Assembly (NCBI RefSeq): GCF_002764115.1
Contig: NZ_CP017944.1
Span: 62,001 to 126,000, forward strand
Direction of reading: 5' to 3'
DNA from: Phyllobacterium zundukense
Lineage (GTDB): Bacteria; Pseudomonadota; Alphaproteobacteria; Rhizobiales; Rhizobiaceae
Length of the DNA: 64,000 nucleotides
Below the pieces are notes generated by a model that worked only from the letters and a program-made list of their open reading frames with translations, was not told the DNA's origin and did not search any database. The position numbers and the translations under genes are program-made. This document shows positions 34,666 to 44,029 of this stretch, one piece after another. Numbering within the stretch: position 1 is the first letter of the stretch; the number at the start of each line of letters is the position of its first letter.

Positions 34666-36009
34666 TCAGTTCAATGCACGGCCGGCATAGGTCTTTTCGA
34701 AGCGGCGAAGAATGGCGTTGCCGCGTTCGACGGCCTGGTCGAGGCCTGCCTGCACGGTCAACTTACCGAAGAAGATACCTTCCATCGCATCGGAAATTTC
34801 CTTGCGGATTTGCGGGAACCCGCCGAGACGGATGCCGCGTGTATTGGCTGAAGTCGGCGTGAAAGTCAGGCTGGCAATAGCCTTGTCGCGGCCCTTATAG
34901 GCCGGCTTGTCGTAGAAGCCGTTGGCTTTCATGGCTTCGAAGCCTGTCTTCGTAACCGGGATATAGCCGGTAACGGTCGACCACCACTCAACCATATCCG
35001 GCTGGGCAATGAAGTTGAGGAACGCTGCAGCGCCCTTGTATTCGGCATCGGGACGGTTGTTCAGGACCCAGAGGGAGGCACCACCGACCAGCGAATTCTG
35101 GCGCTCGGTACCTTTCCAGACCGGAAGCATGGTGACGTCCCACTTGGCGCCCGGCTTGATGGTCTTGCCGATGGTGCCGTGATCGGCGATCGACGATTGG
35201 ATCATCTGGCATGTTTCGGATGTGAATGCCGGAACGACATCCATGCCGAGCTGCTTGGTCTTGACGACAAACAGGCCTTCATCGGTCATCTTCTTGAAGA
35301 AGGTCAGGTGATCGACGAGCTTGGTCTTGTTGATGACGAGTTCCGTGTCGAGTCCGTCATAACCATTGTTCTTCGTCGCGATGGGCTGGTTGTGGATCGC
35401 AGAGAACTGCTCGACGATAGCCCAGGTATCAAAGCTGAAGCCGAGCGGGCAGGAATAGCCTGCTGCCTTCAACTTGCGTGCAGCGGCTTCGACGTCTTCC
35501 CATGTCTGCGGGGCGCCTTCGATGCCTGCCTTGGTGAACGCATCGACATTGTAGTAGAACATGGCAGTCGATGAATTGAACGGGAACGAGTAGAGTTCGC
35601 CCTTCGAAGTCGCATAATAATTGGCGATGCCACCGAAATAATTGGCCCAGTCGATCTTGTAGCCATTGTCTTCCATCAGCTTCTTCGCCGGAACGAAAGC
35701 GCCTGACAGCATCAGGTCGAGTGTGCCGCCGTCAAACACCTGCACGATGGCCGGGTGCTTCTTGGCACGGTAGGCAGCAATCGCGTTCTGCACCGTCTCG
35801 GGATAGCCATTCTGGCTGGTGCAGACGATTTCATAATCCGCCTGCGAGTCGTTGAACTTCTTGCACGCGTCCTGGACGCGCTCGCCAAGATCGCCGCTCA
35901 GCCCATACCAGAACTCGAACTTGGTTTTTTCTGCAAGTGCAGGCGTGGCGCCGAGACCAGCCGCCAAGACAGCAGCGGCCAAACTGAATTTGACAGCAAG
36001 TGTTTTCAT
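34666..36009 (-). CDS. ugpB: sn-glycerol-3-phosphate-binding protein UgpB
   Basis: A periplasmic binding protein of 447 residues that lines up along its length with UgpB of enteric bacteria as remembered: IAAYRAKKHPAIVQVFDGGT, PFNSSTAMFYYNVDAFTKAG, IATKNNGYDG, LVGGASLWVLNN, TGYIPVTKTG and a C-terminal AVERGNAILRRFE. The N-terminus is a signal peptide (MKTLAVKFSLAAAVLAAGLG, cleavage after ALA). The ATG at 36009 has a GGGGAC site upstream. It captures glycerol-3-phosphate or glycerophosphodiesters. I could not find a convincing Pho box upstream. Confidence 0.93.
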   Translation of the reverse strand: MKTLAVKFSLAAAVLAAGLGATPALAEKTKFEFWYGLSGDLGERVQDACKKFNDSQADYEIVCTSQNGYPETVQNAIAAYRAKKHPAIVQVFDGGTLDLMLSGAFVPAKKLMEDNGYKIDWANYFGGIANYYATSKGELYSFPFNSSTAMFYYNVDAFTKAGIEGAPQTWEDVEAAARKLKAAGYSCPLGFSFDTWAIVEQFSAIHNQPIATKNNGYDGLDTELVINKTKLVDHLTFFKKMTDEGLFVVKTKQLGMDVVPAFTSETCQMIQSSIADHGTIGKTIKPGAKWDVTMLPVWKGTERQNSLVGGASLWVLNNRPDAEYKGAAAFLNFIAQPDMVEWWSTVTGYIPVTKTGFEAMKANGFYDKPAYKGRDKAIASLTFTPTSANTRGIRLGGFPQIRKEISDAMEGIFFGKLTVQAGLDQAVERGNAILRRFEKTYAGRALN

Positions 36010-36304
36010 CTGAAGTCCCCGTTCCAATGAGTGGCAATGAATTTACGGGCAATTCCAGGAAAGCCCTGGCCGCCTCGATCGCAACTATGTCTAGGGTGGC
36101 TGTGTGAAACTTTGATCGATTTGGTACGAAAGTATTGTGACAATGCACAGCTGCGTAAAACCACTAAATAAGCCGGCTACAAGCCATCACCTTTGTTTCG
36201 TCATGTGATGCTTGAAATGGCACAATTTTTTCGCCATAGGGCGATTGCTGCCACAATCCCGTGCTTCGTTGCGAGAATCCCCACCCTGGCACAGGGAGAC
36301 CTCC

Positions 36305-37027
36305 ATGCCTTACGAACTCTATTATTGGGACGGAATACAGGGCCGCGGCGAATTCGTCCGGCTGGCACTTGAAGAGGCCGGCGTGGACTATGTGGATGTC
36401 ACGCGACGGCCGGACGGCATGGCGGCGATGATGAAGCTGCTCAAGGGCAGGACCGAACCGCACATACCCTTTGCGCCGCCGTTCCTGAAGGATGGCGATC
36501 TCATCGTCCCGCACGTCGCCAATATTCTGCTCTATCTCGGCCCAAAGCTTGGCCTTGCACCAAAGAGCGAACCTTTGCGCTTCATTGCCAATGGCCTGCA
36601 ACTGACCATCACCGACTTTGTTGCCGAGGTGCATGATACGCATCACCCCGTTTCGACAAACCAGTATTATGAAGATCAGAAGGAGGCAGCCAAACAGCGT
36701 TCTGCCGATTTCAACGTGCATCGTATTCCAAAATTCATGGGTTATTTCGAGCGCGTGCTGGAATTAAATCCGGAAGGCAGCAAACATGCGATCGGAAATG
36801 AGCTAAGCTATGTGGACTTGTCCTTGTTCCAGGTAATCGAAGGGCTCCACTACGCCTTTCCGCGGGCCACCAAAGATTTCAGCAGACATTATCCGGCGCT
36901 TATTGCCTTGCATGATGCAATTGAGCAGCGCCCCAACATAAAGAATTATCTCGCCTCCGAACGCCGGCTCGACTTCAATGAATCAGGCATCTTCCGTCAC
37001 TATCCTGAGCTTGACCAGGACGCCTGA
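36305..37027 (+). CDS. Glutathione S-transferase family protein
   Basis: The 240-residue protein has an N-terminal thioredoxin-like domain (MPYELYYWDGIQGRGEFVRL, with the tyrosine and glycine-rich turn found in sigma/mu-like GSTs) and a helical C-terminal domain (YVDLSLFQVIEGLHYAFPRA). The usual Glu-Ser glutathione contact is not obvious (VANILLYLG region). An ATG at 36305 with an AGGGAG site five bases upstream is clear. It may detoxify electrophiles; it sits next to gamma-glutamyltransferase, which also handles glutathione, although a 106-base gap separates them. Confidence 0.85.
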   Translation: MPYELYYWDGIQGRGEFVRLALEEAGVDYVDVTRRPDGMAAMMKLLKGRTEPHIPFAPPFLKDGDLIVPHVANILLYLGPKLGLAPKSEPLRFIANGLQLTITDFVAEVHDTHHPVSTNQYYEDQKEAAKQRSADFNVHRIPKFMGYFERVLELNPEGSKHAIGNELSYVDLSLFQVIEGLHYAFPRATKDFSRHYPALIALHDAIEQRPNIKNYLASERRLDFNESGIFRHYPELDQDA

Positions 37028-37133
37028 CTAAGGCCAGATACCGCCATGTCCGTCCGGCGCTGTCACTTTTGCTGGACAAGGTGGGCCGGACGGGTTCCAT
37101 TATCCCATTCAATCCTTTTTCGGAGGAACGACC

Positions 37134-38873
37134 ATGGACTATCGCTCTATGAAAGCTGGTGCCTTCGCCGTTGCATTGAGTGTTGGCCTTGCACCGGCTG
37201 TGTTTGCAGCGTCACCGGAACCGGTCGAAGCCGACCACGGCATGGTCGTCACCGCCCAGCATCTTGCATCCGAAGTTGGTGTCGAGGTTTTGAAAAATGG
37301 CGGCAATGCGGTCGATGCTGCCGTGGCCGTTGGCTATGCACTGGCCGTCGTTTATCCAACGGCAGGCAATATCGGCGGTGGTGGCTTCATGACCATTCGC
37401 TTGAAGGACGGCAAGACGACTTTTCTCGATTTCCGCGAGCGCGCGCCGCTCGGCTCGACCAAGACGATGTATCTCGACGATAAGGGCAATATGGTCAAAG
37501 GATTGAGCACCGATGGCTATCTGGCGGTCGGCGTGCCAGGCTCGGTCTTCGGCCTTGAAACCGCCCGAACCAAATACGGTACCAAGCCACGCGACGAGCT
37601 GATGGGCCCGGCGATCCGCTTTGCCCGGGATGGCTTCGTGCTCAACCAGGGCGATGTCACCTCGCTTCAGGGTGGCGCCAAGAAACTTGCCAAGGACAAG
37701 GCTGCCGCCGAAATCTTCCTTAAGCCTGACGGCAAGACCTATGCGATTGGCGAGACACTGGTCCAATCCGATCTGGCAGCAACCCTATCCGGCATTTCCG
37801 AGCAAGGTCCGGAAGCGTTCTACAAGGGCCCGACCGCCGATGCCATCGTCAAGGCTAGCCAGGCAGGAGGCGGTATTCTTGCTAGGGCGGATTTCGAACA
37901 ATACGCCGTACGCGAACTCGAGCCTGTGAAATGCAATTATCGCGGCTATGACATCGTGTCCTCGCCGCCGCCAAGCTCCGGCGGCGTGATCATCTGCGAG
38001 ATCCTGAATATTCTCGAAGGCTATCCACTTGGTTATCTCGGCTATGGCTCCGCCGAAACCGTTCACGCCATGGTGGAGGCCATGCGCTATGCCTATGTCG
38101 ATCGCAATGCTTCGCTGGGCGATCCGGATTTCGTCGAGAACCCGGTCACGAAACTGCTCGACAAGCAGTATGCCAAGGAAATCCGCGAGAAGATCAACCC
38201 GTTCAAGGCGGGCGTATCGCAGCAACTGATGCCGAAGGGTTTTGGCGAGAGCAAGGAAACCACGCATTATTCCATCATCGATGACGAGGGCAACGCGGTC
38301 GCCGTCACCTATACGCTCAACGGCTCCTTCGGTGCCGGCGTCGTCGCGCCGGGAACCGGCATCCTGCTCAACAACGAGATGGATGACTTCACCGCCAAGC
38401 CCGGCGTTCCCAATCTCTACGGGCTGGTCCAGGGCGAGGCGAATGCCATCCAGCCAAAAAAGACGCCGCTCTCGTCCATGAGCCCGACAATTATCTCCAA
38501 GGACGGCAAACCGTTCATGGTCATCGGCAGCCCGGGCGGTGCACGCATCATCACCATTACGCTCGAAGCGATCATCAATGTCATCGATCACGGCATGAAT
38601 ATCCAGGAGGCCATCGACGCGCCGCGCATCCACCATCAGTGGCTGCCGGATAAAGTCTATATGGAGCCCTATGCCCTGTCCGGCGACACACGAAAAATCC
38701 TTACGGAAATGGGCCATGACGTCGACATCGACAGGAGCTGGACAATCTGGGGTCAGGCCGCCGGTATCCTGGTTGGCGGCAAGAGTCTTGCCGAAATCGA
38801 GAAAGGCGGCGGGGCGCGTTACAACGGCGCGATCGACAGCCGTTCCGGCTCAGGTGAGGCGCTGGGTTATTGA
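37134..38873 (+). CDS. ggt: Gamma-glutamyltransferase (glutathione hydrolase)
   Basis: The 579-residue precursor carries a signal peptide (KAGAFAVALSVGLAPAVFAA) and the Ntn-hydrolase fold of GGT. Autocleavage is expected before Thr376 in KETTHYSIIDDEGNAVAVTY, giving a large and a small subunit; the small subunit shows LLNNEMDDFTAKPG and PLSSMSPTI. The large subunit has GGGFMTIRLKDGK and the DFRERAP arginine motif. In the periplasm it would release glutamate from glutathione and gamma-glutamyl compounds. A GGAGGAACG ribosome site precedes the ATG. Confidence 0.95.
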   Translation: MDYRSMKAGAFAVALSVGLAPAVFAASPEPVEADHGMVVTAQHLASEVGVEVLKNGGNAVDAAVAVGYALAVVYPTAGNIGGGGFMTIRLKDGKTTFLDFRERAPLGSTKTMYLDDKGNMVKGLSTDGYLAVGVPGSVFGLETARTKYGTKPRDELMGPAIRFARDGFVLNQGDVTSLQGGAKKLAKDKAAAEIFLKPDGKTYAIGETLVQSDLAATLSGISEQGPEAFYKGPTADAIVKASQAGGGILARADFEQYAVRELEPVKCNYRGYDIVSSPPPSSGGVIICEILNILEGYPLGYLGYGSAETVHAMVEAMRYAYVDRNASLGDPDFVENPVTKLLDKQYAKEIREKINPFKAGVSQQLMPKGFGESKETTHYSIIDDEGNAVAVTYTLNGSFGAGVVAPGTGILLNNEMDDFTAKPGVPNLYGLVQGEANAIQPKKTPLSSMSPTIISKDGKPFMVIGSPGGARIITITLEAIINVIDHGMNIQEAIDAPRIHHQWLPDKVYMEPYALSGDTRKILTEMGHDVDIDRSWTIWGQAAGILVGGKSLAEIEKGGGARYNGAIDSRSGSGEALGY

Positions 38874-38887
38874 TTGGCAAATTCCTT

Positions 38888-38917
38888 GTGCGTGGTTCGA
38901 CGAGGCTCACCACGCAC
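38888..38917. terminator. Terminator-like hairpin between convergent genes
   Basis: GTGCGTGGT and ACCACGCAC form a perfect 9-base stem with a 12-base loop in the gap between ggt and the convergent aminotransferase gene. No T-run follows, so it may be a weak or RNA-stabilising end for either transcript. Confidence 0.45.
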
Positions 38918-38939
38918 AGCAGGATTGCAGCTGATGATT

Positions 38940-40115
38940 TTACAAACTGAAATCCACCATGCGGCCACGCAGCTGCCGGATCGTTACGGCATCGGCATTG
39001 GCAAAGGCAAAACGCAGGAAGCGCGTGTGCCGGGCGCCGAAATACTCGCCAGGGATGGCAAGAATTCCTGCCCGTTTGGCCAGTTGTTCGGCAACTTCCG
39101 CTGACGATCGGCCTTCGAATGGGTGGCGGACAAAGGCGAAATAGGCGCCGATCGCCTCAAGCTTCCAGCCGCCAAGATCCGTCATCACTTCACGCAGTGC
39201 ATCGGCGCGCACCTCGATTTCGTGCCGGTTGCCAGCCCGCCATTCGGCGAGTGCCGGCAGAGCCCGCGCCACCGCACCCTGAGCCGCTCGCGGGGCGCAG
39301 ATCTGCAGATTGTCCATGATCTTGGCGATTTCCTCGACGACCTTTTCGCCAGCAGTCAAGGCGCCAAGCCGGTGTCCCGGTATGCAGAAGGATTTGGAGA
39401 AACTATAGAGCTGGATCAGGTTGTCCTGCCATCCCTTCTCGGCCAGGAGACCATGCGGCGCGCCGTAGCCCTCGGGCAGGAAATCGCGGTAAGTCTCATC
39501 GAGGATGAGCCATATGCCGTGCTTCCTGCAGACGTCGAAGATCGCCTTCAGCTGCTCAGGGGGATAAATCGCTCCCGTCGGGTTGTTCGGGGTTACGAGC
39601 GCAAGCGCGCGCACATCTGGTGTCAGGGCGCGCTCAACGGCTTCCACTGTCGGAACAAACCCATTGGCGGAATCGCAGGCAACAAAGCCGGTCTTGATGC
39701 CCAGCATCGCCAGTGTGGTCTCGTGGTTGAAATAGAATGGATCGGTCATCAGGACCGTGTCGCCTGCCGCCGCCACCGCCATTGCCGCGCAGATGAAGGC
39801 CTGGTTGCAGCCGGAGGTGACGTGGATATTGCCCTCGCCAAACTTCGCGCCGTACAGGTCCGAGACGTGCGCCGCATAGGCCTCGCGCAGCGGCGTCTCG
39901 CCCTCGATCGGCCCGTAATTCGTATAGGCCAGCGACGAAGCCGCCTCGCCCAGCCATTGCAGCATATCCGCATGCGGGGGATAGCCGGGCACTGCCTGGG
40001 ACAGGTCGATCAATGGACCATGGCCGCCGCCATAGGATTTGCCCCAGGCCTGTACCGCCGGTATCGGCGGCGGTGACAGACGGGTGACAAGCGAATTGAG
40101 CAGTGCAGCGGTCAT
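38940..40115 (-). CDS. PLP-dependent aminotransferase (class I/II)
   Basis: A ~391-residue fold-type I aminotransferase: PLIDLSQAVPGYPPHADMLQ, TNYGPIEGETPLREAYAAHV, TSGCNQAFICAAMAVAAAGD, the LVTPNNPTGAIYPPEQLKAI motif, ILDETYRDFLPEG and the PLP lysine in QLYSFSKSFCIPGHRLGALT. The ATG at 40115 is chosen because residues before it have no similarity and fall in the LysR gene. It lies ten bases downstream of that LysR gene, forming a likely pair. The amino donor is not readable; the surroundings point to amino acid or polyamine degradation. Confidence 0.9.
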   Translation of the reverse strand: MTAALLNSLVTRLSPPPIPAVQAWGKSYGGGHGPLIDLSQAVPGYPPHADMLQWLGEAASSLAYTNYGPIEGETPLREAYAAHVSDLYGAKFGEGNIHVTSGCNQAFICAAMAVAAAGDTVLMTDPFYFNHETTLAMLGIKTGFVACDSANGFVPTVEAVERALTPDVRALALVTPNNPTGAIYPPEQLKAIFDVCRKHGIWLILDETYRDFLPEGYGAPHGLLAEKGWQDNLIQLYSFSKSFCIPGHRLGALTAGEKVVEEIAKIMDNLQICAPRAAQGAVARALPALAEWRAGNRHEIEVRADALREVMTDLGGWKLEAIGAYFAFVRHPFEGRSSAEVAEQLAKRAGILAIPGEYFGARHTRFLRFAFANADAVTIRQLRGRMVDFSL

Positions 40116-40125
40116 GGCAAAAGTC

Positions 40126-41172
40126 CTATCGGGTATCAATCTTGGCCCGGCGCTTCTGCGTGCGATCGGGGCGTCTTGGGCGGGTCGTCGGAATCGAAGG
40201 TGGTGCAGCGAGACGTTCCGGTGCGCTGACCTTGCCGTTGCGGCGGCGGATGATCCTGCGCGCTGATGTTTGCGGCTCGGTGATCGTATCGGCCTCAAGC
40301 GAGGCGAAGAGCCAGTCGATGAACACCTTGACGATGGGCGCGTTGCGCACCTCGTTGCGGCAGGCGACATAGAAGGCATTATTGGCGGGAACCGTGAGAT
40401 CGAACGGCACGATCAGTTCACCCTTGGCAATGAGGTTGCTCGCGGTGATCGTGTCGCCGAGCGCAACGCCCTGGCCGTAAACGGCAGCCTCGGTCGAGAG
40501 CCGTGCATCGCTCATGAAATGCTGGGCGCCGCGGGCATGTTCGGTGGCGTCGGCAGCGGCAAGCCATGTGTTCCACTCCCGTCCATCGTCACCATGCAGG
40601 AGAACGTGATTGCGCAGATCACGCACGGACCGCAATGGCCGCATGTTGAGCAGAGTCGGACTCGCCACAGGAAAGAGTTTCAGCGTCGTCCAAAGCCGTA
40701 TCCAGCAATCGGTCCAGTTGCCATGGCCATAAAGCACACAGACGTCGACATCCGCCGAGCGCAGATGATCGGGCTCGTTCGAGGCGATCAGCGTCAGCCT
40801 GATATCAGGATATTGCTCGGTGAACTGGTTCATGCGCGGGATGAGCCAGAGCGAGAGAAGTGCCGGTACGCAGGTGACGGTCAGCTCGCCACTCGTCGTC
40901 GGGCGCTTGATCAGCGCGGTCGTGCTCGCAATGTCCTCGAATGCTTTCGAAACGGTCGGGAGGAGCAATGCCCCCTGCGGGGTGAGCTTCAGGCGCTGCG
41001 CACCCCGTTCGAACAGCTGGACATCGAGGATTGCCTCCAATGCCTTGATCTGATGGCTGATCGCGCCATGCGTGACATTGAGTTCACGCGCAGCGGCAGT
41101 CACGGAGCCATGCCGCGCCGTCGCCTCGAAGGCGCGCAAGGGGTTCAGCGGGGGCAAGCGGCCTAGGGTCAT
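40126..41172 (-). CDS. LysR-family transcriptional regulator (GcvA-like)
   Basis: The 348-residue protein opens with the GcvA-like helix-turn-helix LPPLNPLRAFEATARHGSVT and AARELNVTHGAISHQIKALE, followed by the substrate-binding domain. The C-terminal ~45 residues (RRIIRRRNGKVSAPERLAAP onward) are a basic tail not usual for the family. It is divergent from the ureohydrolase gene and immediately upstream of the aminotransferase; a TGTGAG-N5-CTCACA site in the divergent region is its likely binding site, so both may be controlled together. Confidence 0.92.
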   Translation of the reverse strand: MTLGRLPPLNPLRAFEATARHGSVTAAARELNVTHGAISHQIKALEAILDVQLFERGAQRLKLTPQGALLLPTVSKAFEDIASTTALIKRPTTSGELTVTCVPALLSLWLIPRMNQFTEQYPDIRLTLIASNEPDHLRSADVDVCVLYGHGNWTDCWIRLWTTLKLFPVASPTLLNMRPLRSVRDLRNHVLLHGDDGREWNTWLAAADATEHARGAQHFMSDARLSTEAAVYGQGVALGDTITASNLIAKGELIVPFDLTVPANNAFYVACRNEVRNAPIVKVFIDWLFASLEADTITEPQTSARRIIRRRNGKVSAPERLAAPPSIPTTRPRRPDRTQKRRAKIDTR

Positions 41173-41206
41173 GCGATTCCATTAGCGATCAAACGGGATA
41201 AAGTCA

Positions 41207-41223
41207 TGTGAGTTTTTCTCACA
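41207..41223. promoter_or_regulatory. Candidate LysR binding site between divergent LysR and ureohydrolase genes
   Basis: TGTGAG-TTTTT-CTCACA is a perfect inverted repeat with 6-base arms and fits the T-N11-A core of LysR-type boxes. It lies 35 bases upstream of the LysR start and about 165 bases before the ureohydrolase ATG. Symmetry and position support it; no binding data are implied. Confidence 0.55.
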
Positions 41224-41386
41224 AGCTATGCTATAACAATGTCAATTGCTTTTCCATCCGTTTTGCAACGATAATGTTGCCAACGAGGCAAAATGCCCGG
41301 GGAACAGACAGCGGCGGATTATCTGGCAATCTTCAAAATTGAATCCGCTCCTATCGCCCCGCGCACGAAGACAATGGGATACTGTC

Positions 41387-42448
41387 ATGGCATCATGGGA
41401 CGAAAACAAGCTGAGCGAGCTGCGCGCCAAATATGGCGAAAGCCATGGCGGTGAATTGTTCGATCCGACATTCCGCAAGGTCGCAGACAAGATCTTTTCC
41501 AAGAGCGGTACACGCCTTGCCCCCTATGCCGGCGTTCCGACCTTTCTGACTGCTCCCCATATGCCCGTCGATGCCACCAATCCGGATTTCGGCAACCTGC
41601 AGGTCGCCATCGTCGGCGTGCCGATGGACCTTGGCGTTACCAACCGCACGGGTTCGCGTTTCGGTCCGCGGGCGCTGCGCACCATCGAGCGCATTGGCCC
41701 CTACAATCATGTTCTCGAATGCGCCCCGGTTTTCGACCTGCGCGTCGCCGATATTGGCGATGTGCCGTTCGCCAGCCGCTATAGGCTGGAACAGAGCCAT
41801 GACGACATCGAGCGCCGCATCAATCAGATCGTCGATGCCGGCGTGGTACCGCTTTCCGTCGGCGGCGACCACTCGATCACCCATCCGATCATGAAGGCAG
41901 TCGGCAAGAAACGTCCTGTCGGCATGATTCACATCGATGCGCATTGCGACACGGGCGGCGCTTTCGACCAGACGAAATTCCACCACGGCGGTCCCTTCCG
42001 CAATGCGGTTCTTGACGGTGTTCTCGACCCGAGCCGCACGATCCAGATCGGCATTCGCGGTTCGGCGGAATATTTGTGGGAATTCTCCTACGAATCCGGA
42101 ATGACCGTGATCCACGCGGAAGAAGTGACTGGTCTCGGCATTCCAGCCATCATTGAAAAAGCGCGTGCGATCGTGGGCGATGGCCCGACCTATCTTTCCT
42201 TTGACGTCGACAGCCTCGATCCAAGTTTTGCTCCCGGCACCGGCACGCCGGAAGTTGGCGGCCTGACGACACGTGAAGTGCTTGAACTCATTCGCGGCCT
42301 CAAGGGTATCAATCTCGTCGGCGGTGACGTGGTCGAAGTCGCTCCGCAATATGACGCGACGACGAACACTGCCCATGCCGGCGCACAGGTCCTGTTCGAG
42401 ATTCTCAGCCTGATGGTGTTCAGCCCGTTTGTTCAGGACAAGCGTTGA
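41387..42448 (+). CDS. Ureohydrolase (agmatinase/guanidinobutyrase family)
   Basis: The 353-residue enzyme belongs to the arginase/agmatinase family of binuclear manganese hydrolases that release urea. All metal-site motifs are present: GGDHSI with His162, IDAHCD with His182, Asp184, His186 and Asp188, and SFDVDSLDPSFAPGTGTPEV. ATG 41387 is preferred to the long upstream frame because homologues start near ASWDENKLSELRAKYG. Agmatine, 4-guanidinobutyrate and 3-guanidinopropionate are candidate substrates; family membership cannot separate them. The divergent LysR-aminotransferase pair and the downstream importers suggest inducible use of a guanidino compound. Confidence 0.9.
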   Translation: MASWDENKLSELRAKYGESHGGELFDPTFRKVADKIFSKSGTRLAPYAGVPTFLTAPHMPVDATNPDFGNLQVAIVGVPMDLGVTNRTGSRFGPRALRTIERIGPYNHVLECAPVFDLRVADIGDVPFASRYRLEQSHDDIERRINQIVDAGVVPLSVGGDHSITHPIMKAVGKKRPVGMIHIDAHCDTGGAFDQTKFHHGGPFRNAVLDGVLDPSRTIQIGIRGSAEYLWEFSYESGMTVIHAEEVTGLGIPAIIEKARAIVGDGPTYLSFDVDSLDPSFAPGTGTPEVGGLTTREVLELIRGLKGINLVGGDVVEVAPQYDATTNTAHAGAQVLFEILSLMVFSPFVQDKR

Positions 42449-42546
42449 TGCCCATGGAATTCCAAAGCCAACGAATGATGAGGCCTTTAATGGCGTAACA
42501 GCCGGATTGTCCTCATCGATCAAATAACACAATGAAGGGGAATAAA

Positions 42547-43356
42547 ATGACAATCTACAAGACACTGCGATCATCCTTTGCCGCCCTGCTGCTGCTCAGT
42601 GGCGCGAGTATCGGCATTGCCACAAATGCAGCCCAGGCCGACGCGATCGACGACATCACCAAGGCGGGTGTCCTTAATGTCGGCGTTTTTTCTGACTTCC
42701 CGCCTTTCTCTTCAGCCAGTGCAGACATGACGCTGAAGGGCTATGACATGGACGTGGCGCAGGCTCTCGCCGATGCGTTGAAGGTCAAGCTCAATCCTGT
42801 CGCCGTGACCGGACAGAACCGCATTCCTTACCTGACGGAACACCGCGTCGACCTCCTGATGAGCGTCGGCTACAGCAAGGAACGCGAGCAGGTCATCGAT
42901 TTCGCGGCCGCTTATGCGCCTTACTATATTGCGGTCATTGGACCGAAGGCGCTTGAGGTGAAGGGTAAGGACGATCTTGCCGACAAGAGCATCGCCGTCA
43001 ATCGCGGCACTCTGGAAGACACGTCCCTGACCGCGGTGGTGCCCGCTTCCGCCGACGTCAAGCGCTTCGACAACTACAATTCGGTGATCCAGGCCTTCAT
43101 TTCCGGCCAGACACAGCTGATGGTTGTTGGCAATGATGTCGGCGCACAGGTTCTCGCCCGTCAGGAAGCCCTGGCGCCCGAGCAGAAATTCCAGCTGCTG
43201 ACATCGCCATCCCACATAGCGCTCAACAAGAAAGAGGACCGTCTCAAGCAGGCCATCAACGATACGGTGGCAAAGATGCTGACCGATGGAAGCCTGAACA
43301 AGACCTCGGAAGCATGGCTGAAGACACCGCTCAACCCTGACAACCTCAAGGATTGA
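42547..43356 (+). CDS. Polar amino acid ABC transporter substrate-binding protein
   Basis: A ~269-residue family 3 periplasmic binding protein. The ATG at 42547 follows an AAGGGG site; a signal peptide (TLRSSFAALLLLSGASIGIA, cleavage near QADA) is evident. The mature part begins with the standard AGVLNVGVFSDFPPFSSASA and continues GYDMDVAQALADALKVKLNP and LLMSVGYSKEREQVIDFAAA. It heads a three-gene importer with two HisM/HisQ-type permeases but no dedicated ATPase. The ligand may be a cationic or guanidino amino acid given the ureohydrolase upstream, as inference. Confidence 0.92.
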   Translation: MTIYKTLRSSFAALLLLSGASIGIATNAAQADAIDDITKAGVLNVGVFSDFPPFSSASADMTLKGYDMDVAQALADALKVKLNPVAVTGQNRIPYLTEHRVDLLMSVGYSKEREQVIDFAAAYAPYYIAVIGPKALEVKGKDDLADKSIAVNRGTLEDTSLTAVVPASADVKRFDNYNSVIQAFISGQTQLMVVGNDVGAQVLARQEALAPEQKFQLLTSPSHIALNKKEDRLKQAINDTVAKMLTDGSLNKTSEAWLKTPLNPDNLKD

Positions 43357-43360
43357 TCCG

Positions 43361-44029
43361 GTGGGCTATGCGCTCGACTTTGGCTGGTTGAATGGCGCGG
43401 TCGGGATGATCGCCAGTGGCGCGGCCATGACGATCTTCCTGATCGCCGTGACCTCCGTCATTGGCACGGTCCTGAGCATTTTCGGAGCGGCTGCCCGGCG
43501 CAGCCGCTACCCGATACTGCGCAAGGCAATCGCCGCCTATGTCGAGCTCGTACGCAACACACCTTTCCTGGTGCAGCTATTCTTCATCTTCTTTGGCCTG
43601 CCGCGGCTTGGCATCCGGCTCGACCCGGTTATTGCCGCCATGCTGGCCATGACGCTGAACATGGCCGCCTACACGACGGAGATCGTCGGTGCCGGTCTTG
43701 ACGCGGTACCGAAAGGCCAGAAGGAAGCCGCCGCAGCACTGGGCCTGCAGCCCTGGCTGGTGTTCGTCAAGATCGTGCTGCCGCAGGCGCTGAAAGTTAT
43801 TTTTCCGGCTCTCACCAGCCAGATTGTCATCATGATGCTGGAGTCGGCCGTCGTCTCGCAGATCGCGGTGCGCGAACTCACCTATGAGGCAGACATGCTG
43901 CAGGCACGAACCTTCCGTGCCTTCGAGACGTATTTCATCGTCACCCTGGTCTATCTCGGGATGAGCATTGGCCTACGCCGCCTGCTGTTTGCGGCGGGGC
44001 GCCGCACGATCGCCGGAGGCATGGCATGA
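43361..44029 (+). CDS. Amino acid ABC transporter permease (HisM/GlnP type)
   Basis: A 222-residue permease with five or so membrane helices and the family motif YVELVRNTPFLVQLFFIFFG near residue 60, followed by the EAA loop GQKEAAAALGLQPWLVFVKI. It starts with GTG at 43361, five bases after the preceding gene, and overlaps the second permease by four bases. It forms a heterodimer channel with the next product. Confidence 0.93.
   Translation: MGYALDFGWLNGAVGMIASGAAMTIFLIAVTSVIGTVLSIFGAAARRSRYPILRKAIAAYVELVRNTPFLVQLFFIFFGLPRLGIRLDPVIAAMLAMTLNMAAYTTEIVGAGLDAVPKGQKEAAAALGLQPWLVFVKIVLPQALKVIFPALTSQIVIMMLESAVVSQIAVRELTYEADMLQARTFRAFETYFIVTLVYLGMSIGLRRLLFAAGRRTIAGGMA

Noticed and set aside
36010..36304. 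Pho box upstream of ugpB
   Set aside because: CTGTGCATTGTCACA on the minus strand is only loosely similar to the repeated CTGTCAT pattern; too weak to claim.
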